A program made the position numbers and the translations under genes. A DNA stretch of 8,751 nucleotides, taken from positions 1 to 8,751 of the forward strand of contig JAHFCV010000099.1 of NCBI GenBank assembly GCA_023249275.1. Reading direction: 5' to 3'. This document shows, in pieces, positions 5,481 through 8,751 of the stretch (its first letter is position 1; each line of letters opens with the position of its first letter). The stretch comes from Candidatus Methanoperedens sp. (lineage in GTDB: Archaea; Halobacteriota; Methanosarcinia; Methanosarcinales; Methanoperedenaceae). The notes below the pieces were generated by a model. The model saw nothing but the letters and a program-made list of their open reading frames with translations, ran no database searches and was not told the origin of the DNA.

Positions 5481-6649
5481 ACGGTCTCACCCCTTGTGTT
5501 ATGCCAGTTTATCTCCTTCACTTTTTCACCTTTTGCGGCTTTAAGCGTTAGGTCAAACATTTTAATAATAACCTCTTTCGTTACATCCCGTCCCCCGATA
5601 CCTGCAAGATGATTGATTATTGGTTTTGTTATGCCGTATAACGCAGAGCATACTTCATTAAACACATGCCCTCCGCCGTGGTAGGATATTGAACGGTCAA
5701 AAACCCCGATAGCTCCGACGCCTGATAAAACCCGTTTCAAATCCTCTGCCGGAAATGGTCTGAAGAACCGGAGCTTTACAATGCCCACTTTTTCCCCTTC
5801 TTTTCGCAGTTCATCAACGACCTCGCGTGAGGTGCTTGTAACCGTACCTATCGTAATTAACGCAACCTCTGCATCTTCCATCCGGTATGTATCTATCATC
5901 CCGCCGTAATCTCTCCCGAACTTTTTTGCGAATTCATCGTTTATTTCCGAAATTACTTTTTTCGCGGATTCAAAAGCGCCTGCGGTCTGCCTGCGCAGTT
6001 CCATAATATATTCAGGCAGCATAAGCGTGTTAAACAGCGCGGGTTTAGCAGGGTCAAGAGTAATATCAGGCATATAAGGCGGCAGGAAGGAATCAACGTC
6101 CTGCTGCTGCGGGACATCGACAGGCTCGACCGTATGCGTGAGGACAAAACCGTCAATGCAGGGCATTACCGGAAGCAGCACGCGCTTATCCTCAGCAATC
6201 CTGTAACTCTGGATAACCATATCCAGAGCCTCCTGGTTGTCTTCCACATATACCTGGAGCCATCCCGAATCCCGCGCTCCCATGGAATCATTATGCTCGC
6301 ACCAGATACCAGGAGGACCTCCGAGCGTTCGATTGGCATTCACCATAACTATTGGAAGACGCAGAGGCGCGGTAGCGTAAAGCATCTCGTGCATGAACGC
6401 CAGTCCCTGCGACGATGTGGCGGTGAACACTCTCGCGCCTGCTGCTGAAGCTGCGGTAGCCGCGCTCATCACGCTGTGTTCTGACTCCATCGTAAGGAAT
6501 TTTGCATCCATCTCCCCGTCGTTCACAAAATCAGCAATATGCTCGATAATAAGCGTCTGCGGTGTAATCGGATACGCGGGCACTACCTCAGCACGGGAAA
6601 GTTTTGCCCCAATTGCAACTGCATGGTCTCCGGTGATTACTTTTTTCAT
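5477..6649 (-). CDS. porA: Pyruvate:ferredoxin oxidoreductase alpha subunit (PorA)
   Basis: A 390-residue alpha subunit, with the pyrimidine-binding domain of the TPP fold first and a transketolase-C-like domain last. AYPITPQT at 25-32 and the TATSSQGLAFMHEMLY segment mark the pyrimidine domain. The GARDSGWLQVY region is typical of pyruvate-type alpha subunits. The C-terminal part carries LRFFRPFPAEDLKRVLSG and the GVFDRSISYHGGGH segment. The length is normal for the separate-subunit archaeal enzyme. The gene starts 4 bases after the porGD stop and overlaps porB by 4 bases, so gamma-delta, alpha and beta are made from one coupled message. In a methanogen this enzyme works mainly in the direction of pyruvate synthesis for biosynthesis; the reverse reaction supplies reduced ferredoxin. 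Confidence 0.94.
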   Translation of the reverse strand: MKKVITGDHAVAIGAKLSRAEVVPAYPITPQTLIIEHIADFVNDGEMDAKFLTMESEHSVMSAATAASAAGARVFTATSSQGLAFMHEMLYATAPLRLPIVMVNANRTLGGPPGIWCEHNDSMGARDSGWLQVYVEDNQEALDMVIQSYRIAEDKRVLLPVMPCIDGFVLTHTVEPVDVPQQQDVDSFLPPYMPDITLDPAKPALFNTLMLPEYIMELRRQTAGAFESAKKVISEINDEFAKKFGRDYGGMIDTYRMEDAEVALITIGTVTSTSREVVDELRKEGEKVGIVKLRFFRPFPAEDLKRVLSGVGAIGVFDRSISYHGGGHVFNEVCSALYGITKPIINHLAGIGGRDVTKEVIIKMFDLTLKAAKGEKVKEINWHNTRGETV

Positions 6650-6653
6650 GTCA

Positions 6654-7553
6654 TCACACCCTTGCCCTCACCATTTTTATTGCATCCACAGGGCATTCAT
6701 TGGCGCAGACGCCGCAACCCTTACAGTAATCATAATTCGTCATGAGGTCGCCTTTGTCCGAGATACGAACTATGGTGCCTTCAGGACAGTAGAACCAGCA
6801 CAACAGGCACATTGTGCATTTCTCCCTGTCGCGCACAGGTCGGAAAGTCGCCCAGCCATACACCTTGTTCTCGATAAAGCTCCCGGGTCCTATCAATCCC
6901 GCTTCCGTTATCCCTTCCACAAGGACGCCTCCGACAGGCATTTCCTGGTATGTGGGAAGCCACTGCTTCCTGGGTTCGAGTTTCTTTATCCCCCTGCTTT
7001 TTCCGATAACTGTATTTTCATAAGCTGTCCTTGCAGCGAGGGCATTTCTTTCTCCCACTTTTTCACCTAGTTTCTCACCGAATCTACTCTTGATAGCTTC
7101 CTCTAAAGATTCAATCTTAATAATTCCTGTGGCTTTTGCGAATGATCCAAGGATAGCTGTGTTGGTTATTGGGGCTTTCAGGATTTCAAGCGCAACCGAG
7201 GTCGCATTAACCGATGCGGTTCTTATTTCTTTTCCGAGGTCTATGTCTTCGGGTTTTTCCTTGGAGTTAATGACCACGGTACCTTGCGGTTTTAACCCTG
7301 CTACAACGTCTATGGTATCAAGAAGCGAATCGTCAAGAACCACCACGCAGTCCGGCGCATATACCTGCGTCTTGCTGTATATTTTTTTAGCGTCTATTCT
7401 CGTAAAAGCAAGAACAGGCGCGCCTCTTCGTTCTGCGCCGAAAAATGGAAATGCGACTGCGTAATTTCCTTCAATTACAGCCGCTTCCGCAAGCGTCTGG
7501 GCTGCCATAACGGCGCCCTGACCGCCCCTTCCATGAAACCTGACCTCGAACAT
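6654..7553 (-). CDS. Pyruvate:ferredoxin oxidoreductase fused gamma-delta subunit (PorG-PorD)
   Basis: A 299-residue fusion of two usually separate subunits. Residues 1-185 are the gamma domain (FHGRGGQGAVMAAQTLAEAA at the start, then PFFGAERRGAPV), which contributes to CoA binding. Residues 195-299 are the delta ferredoxin domain with two [4Fe-4S] motifs: C246-x2-C249-x2-C252-x3-C256 and C277-x2-C280-x2-C283-x3-C287, the path by which electrons leave to external ferredoxin. In many archaea porG and porD are separate genes; here they are joined by a linker around 186-200 (GIKKLEPRKQW), with no stop and no sign of a frameshift. The gene follows the second DUF2180 gene by 11 bases or so and precedes porA by 4. 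It completes a porGD-porA-porB set. Confidence 0.93.
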   Translation of the reverse strand: MFEVRFHGRGGQGAVMAAQTLAEAAVIEGNYAVAFPFFGAERRGAPVLAFTRIDAKKIYSKTQVYAPDCVVVLDDSLLDTIDVVAGLKPQGTVVINSKEKPEDIDLGKEIRTASVNATSVALEILKAPITNTAILGSFAKATGIIKIESLEEAIKSRFGEKLGEKVGERNALAARTAYENTVIGKSRGIKKLEPRKQWLPTYQEMPVGGVLVEGITEAGLIGPGSFIENKVYGWATFRPVRDREKCTMCLLCWFYCPEGTIVRISDKGDLMTNYDYCKGCGVCANECPVDAIKMVRARV

Positions 7554-7564
7554 GCCATGCTCTT

Positions 7565-7786
7565 TTATTCACATGCACCCGGCACTAAAATATTGCCGCA
7601 ATCGCTGCATACAAATCTCGGTAAACCCTTCTTCAGGACCTTGACAGGTGTCGGATATCCTCCTTCCCATATAGGAAGATCAATCCTGTGAGCATGCCCC
7701 ATACATATTCCCTTACCACACATGATGCAAATAGCAACGGATTCTTCAACTTTATTATCAAGTGAACATTCGTAACATCTCAGCAT
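7565..7786 (-). CDS. DUF2180 small zinc-binding protein, second copy
   Basis: A 73-residue protein with paired cysteines and histidines along its length: CYEC near the N-terminus, CIMCGKGICMGHAH in the middle and CSDCG near the end, suited to two zinc sites. It matches the DUF2180 family, found mainly in methanogens and relatives, whose function is unknown to me. The frame is open back to 7816, but that would overlap the preceding gene by 26 bases. The ATG at 7786 is better: it begins MLRCYEC, aligning with its neighbour, and has GGTGAT about 4 bases upstream, complementary to the 16S rRNA tail and fused to the stop of the gene before. It lies between its paralogue and porGD. Confidence 0.82.
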   Translation of the reverse strand: MLRCYECSLDNKVEESVAICIMCGKGICMGHAHRIDLPIWEGGYPTPVKVLKKGLPRFVCSDCGNILVPGACE

Positions 7787-7790
7787 AATA

Positions 7791-8012
7791 TCACCAGTTC
7801 TCCTTAAGTGCTTCATGACAGGGCGGGCACAGTATCCTTTTCATTTTCTCGATATCCTTCTCAAGCCTTACAGGGTAATCTCCCTTCCAGACCGGGGTTT
7901 CTTCATAGATTGCATGTTTCATGCAAACACCCATTCCGCACACGATACAGGCTGCCACTGCATCTGTATCCTTTCCCATTTTAGCGCAAACATAACATTT
8001 CAAATCATTCAC
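7791..8012 (-). CDS. DUF2180 small zinc-binding protein, first copy
   Basis: A tandem paralogue of the next gene, with CYVC, CIVCGMGVCMKHA and CPPCH arranged at the same spacing and the shared WxGxYP motif (WKGDYP here, WEGGYP in the other). The start is a choice between GTG at 8012, giving MNDLKCYVC and overlapping the mcrC-like gene by 8 bases, and TTG at 8003, giving MKCYVC. The TTG has GGAGA at a normal distance of about 9 bases and fits the usual family N-terminus, whereas GGAGA directly abuts the GTG. I keep the longer boundary but favour the TTG. No function is known; a zinc-dependent regulatory, chaperone or scaffold role is only a guess from size and metal motifs. Confidence 0.8.
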   Translation of the reverse strand: MNDLKCYVCAKMGKDTDAVAACIVCGMGVCMKHAIYEETPVWKGDYPVRLEKDIEKMKRILCPPCHEALKENW

Positions 8013-8697
8013 TCTCCGTACTTACATCAGCCATAAGTCCTTCCTTTATCAACAAATCGCTTCTCACCGCATGGGTTTCTTCAATCTTTTCCCCTAATAT
8101 TTGACGAATTTCCTTAACCAGTTCATTGAGGTTGCCGCGCGAGCAGGTCTCACCCCTTGTTATGCCGCTTACGATAGCCACCACAGTGCCTTCGGTTTCC
8201 GGGTTTTTTGGTCTCACGTATTTTGTTTTAATACCTGCTTTTGCGAAATCCTCAAAATCAATGGGATACTCGCAGGCGATTACGGCAGGAATATTAATAT
8301 ACTTCAGGATTTTTTTTGTTTTTAATACTATGTGGGAATTGACGTTACCCATATGTATCAGCACAAGTTTGTGCCTGGCTATCTGTTCGATTTCCTTTGC
8401 AGTAAGACCGAAGGATGCCCCATACCCTTTTGAAGCTGTTGTAGAACCAACTTCATCCATGGGAACGCCGGCTCCAGCTTCAAGCACAAGAACGCTTACC
8501 TGTATCCCTTCCCTGCGCAGCCCGTATGTTATCTCGCACACCGGTTTGGTGATGTGGCGCCTGCCCGGCGTCATGGCAATCGCTACGACATCGGGTCGGG
8601 CAGCTTCGGACAGGGTTCCGCGCTGGGCTATACCGCCGCCGCGCCCGAGCCCCATGGCTTCCCTGCAGTCCACTAACTGTGTGTCTCTTCCAAACAT
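8005..8697 (-). CDS. McrC-like protein (methyl-coenzyme M reductase operon protein C family)
   Basis: A 230-residue soluble protein. The N-terminal MFGRDTQLVDCREAMGLGRG and then GGGIAQRGTLSEA, PGRRHITKPVCEITYGLR, SVLVLEAGAGVP and later HMGNVNSHIVLKT, PVDFEDFA-like and VSGITRGETCSRG match the McrC family. McrC is encoded in mcr operons and is part of the A3a complex that reductively activates methyl-coenzyme M reductase. The frame is open to a GTG at 8730, but the family start MF is the ATG at 8697, which lies just 2 bases after a likely upstream stop. Conserved cysteines (C20 or so, the C in KPVCE, the C in ETCSRG) could serve redox or metal roles. No mcrB, D, G or A gene is in view, so this may be a paralogue outside the mcr operon. 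The family call is firm; its role here is inferred. Confidence 0.85.
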   Translation of the reverse strand: MFGRDTQLVDCREAMGLGRGGGIAQRGTLSEAARPDVVAIAMTPGRRHITKPVCEITYGLRREGIQVSVLVLEAGAGVPMDEVGSTTASKGYGASFGLTAKEIEQIARHKLVLIHMGNVNSHIVLKTKKILKYINIPAVIACEYPIDFEDFAKAGIKTKYVRPKNPETEGTVVAIVSGITRGETCSRGNLNELVKEIRQILGEKIEETHAVRSDLLIKEGLMADVSTESE

Positions 8698-8699
8698 GT

Positions 8700-8750
8700 T
8701 TATTTCTTTATTCCAAGCGTGGTCTCCCACGTATCTGCATGCCCCTCCTC
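8700..8750 (-). CDS. C-terminal end of an unidentified upstream gene (partial)
   Basis: On the minus strand a frame running in from the window edge reads EEGHADTWETTLGIKK and stops with TAA at 8702-8700, two bases before the ATG of the mcrC-like gene. The tight join is what this operon shows elsewhere, so it is probably the tail of the previous operon gene. Sixteen codons are too few to name it. A second open frame over the same bases (RGMQIRGRPRLE) is possible. Confidence 0.4.
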   Translation of the reverse strand, partial: EEGHADTWETTLGIKK

Positions 8751-8751
8751 G

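Noticed and set aside
6393..7070. A 225-codon plus-strand open frame
   Set aside because: It spans the antisense of two certain genes (porA start and porGD end), with no recognisable motif or ribosome site.
8702..8740. A 10-codon peptide starting at an ATG after GGAGG
   Set aside because: Too short to support. The overlapping frame that ends at 8700 fits better as the tail of a larger upstream gene.
1..8751. CRISPR array or restriction/defence genes
   Set aside because: No regularly spaced repeats and no nuclease, methylase or other defence domain is present apart from transposon and integrase fragments.

Overview
The window looks like part of a methane-metabolising euryarchaeal chromosome, most likely Methanosarcinales-related (methanogen or ANME type). 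The evidence is a homologue of McrC, found with methyl-coenzyme M reductase, two tandem DUF2180 mini zinc proteins, an archaeal ferredoxin:thioredoxin-reductase/rubredoxin fusion, and archaeal TATA boxes. The lineage is inferred from gene content, since no rRNA or tRNA gene is present.

Region 1 (1-1130) holds two conserved genes that converge: a circularly permuted GTPase on the plus strand and a YwbE/DUF2196 protein on the minus strand. Each has a TATA box placed as expected for a short-leader or leaderless transcript.

Region 2 (about 1131-3772) is an accessory island of genetic debris around a two-gene cassette. It starts with a decayed tyrosine recombinase (in-frame stops, catalytic half lost). 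A hairpin-bearing sequence resembling the right end of an IS200/IS605 (TnpB) element follows. Next come, on the minus strand, a radical SAM/SPASM protein and, upstream of it, an unrecognised 129-residue protein. Last is a second copy of the right-end-like sequence with what looks like the remains of a tnpB 3' end. The cassette is the best candidate for an undescribed system. Its promoter carries a perfect 8-bp inverted repeat next to the predicted transcription start. A stem-loop with a T7 tract separates the two genes, and the radical SAM gene lacks a Shine-Dalgarno sequence. This suggests abundant 129-aa product and scarce enzyme, as in peptide-modification (RiPP) operons.

Region 3 (3773-8751) is one tightly packed minus-strand operon. 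In order of transcription: the tail of an unidentified gene, mcrC-like, two DUF2180 genes, a fused pyruvate:ferredoxin oxidoreductase gamma-delta subunit, alpha, beta, a glutaredoxin-like protein and an FTR-rubredoxin fusion. The last four genes are joined by 4-base overlaps or near-contacts. A plausible reading is that pyruvate oxidation reduces ferredoxin, FTR passes electrons to the small dithiol protein, and the McrC-like and zinc proteins tie the operon to MCR maturation or redox state.
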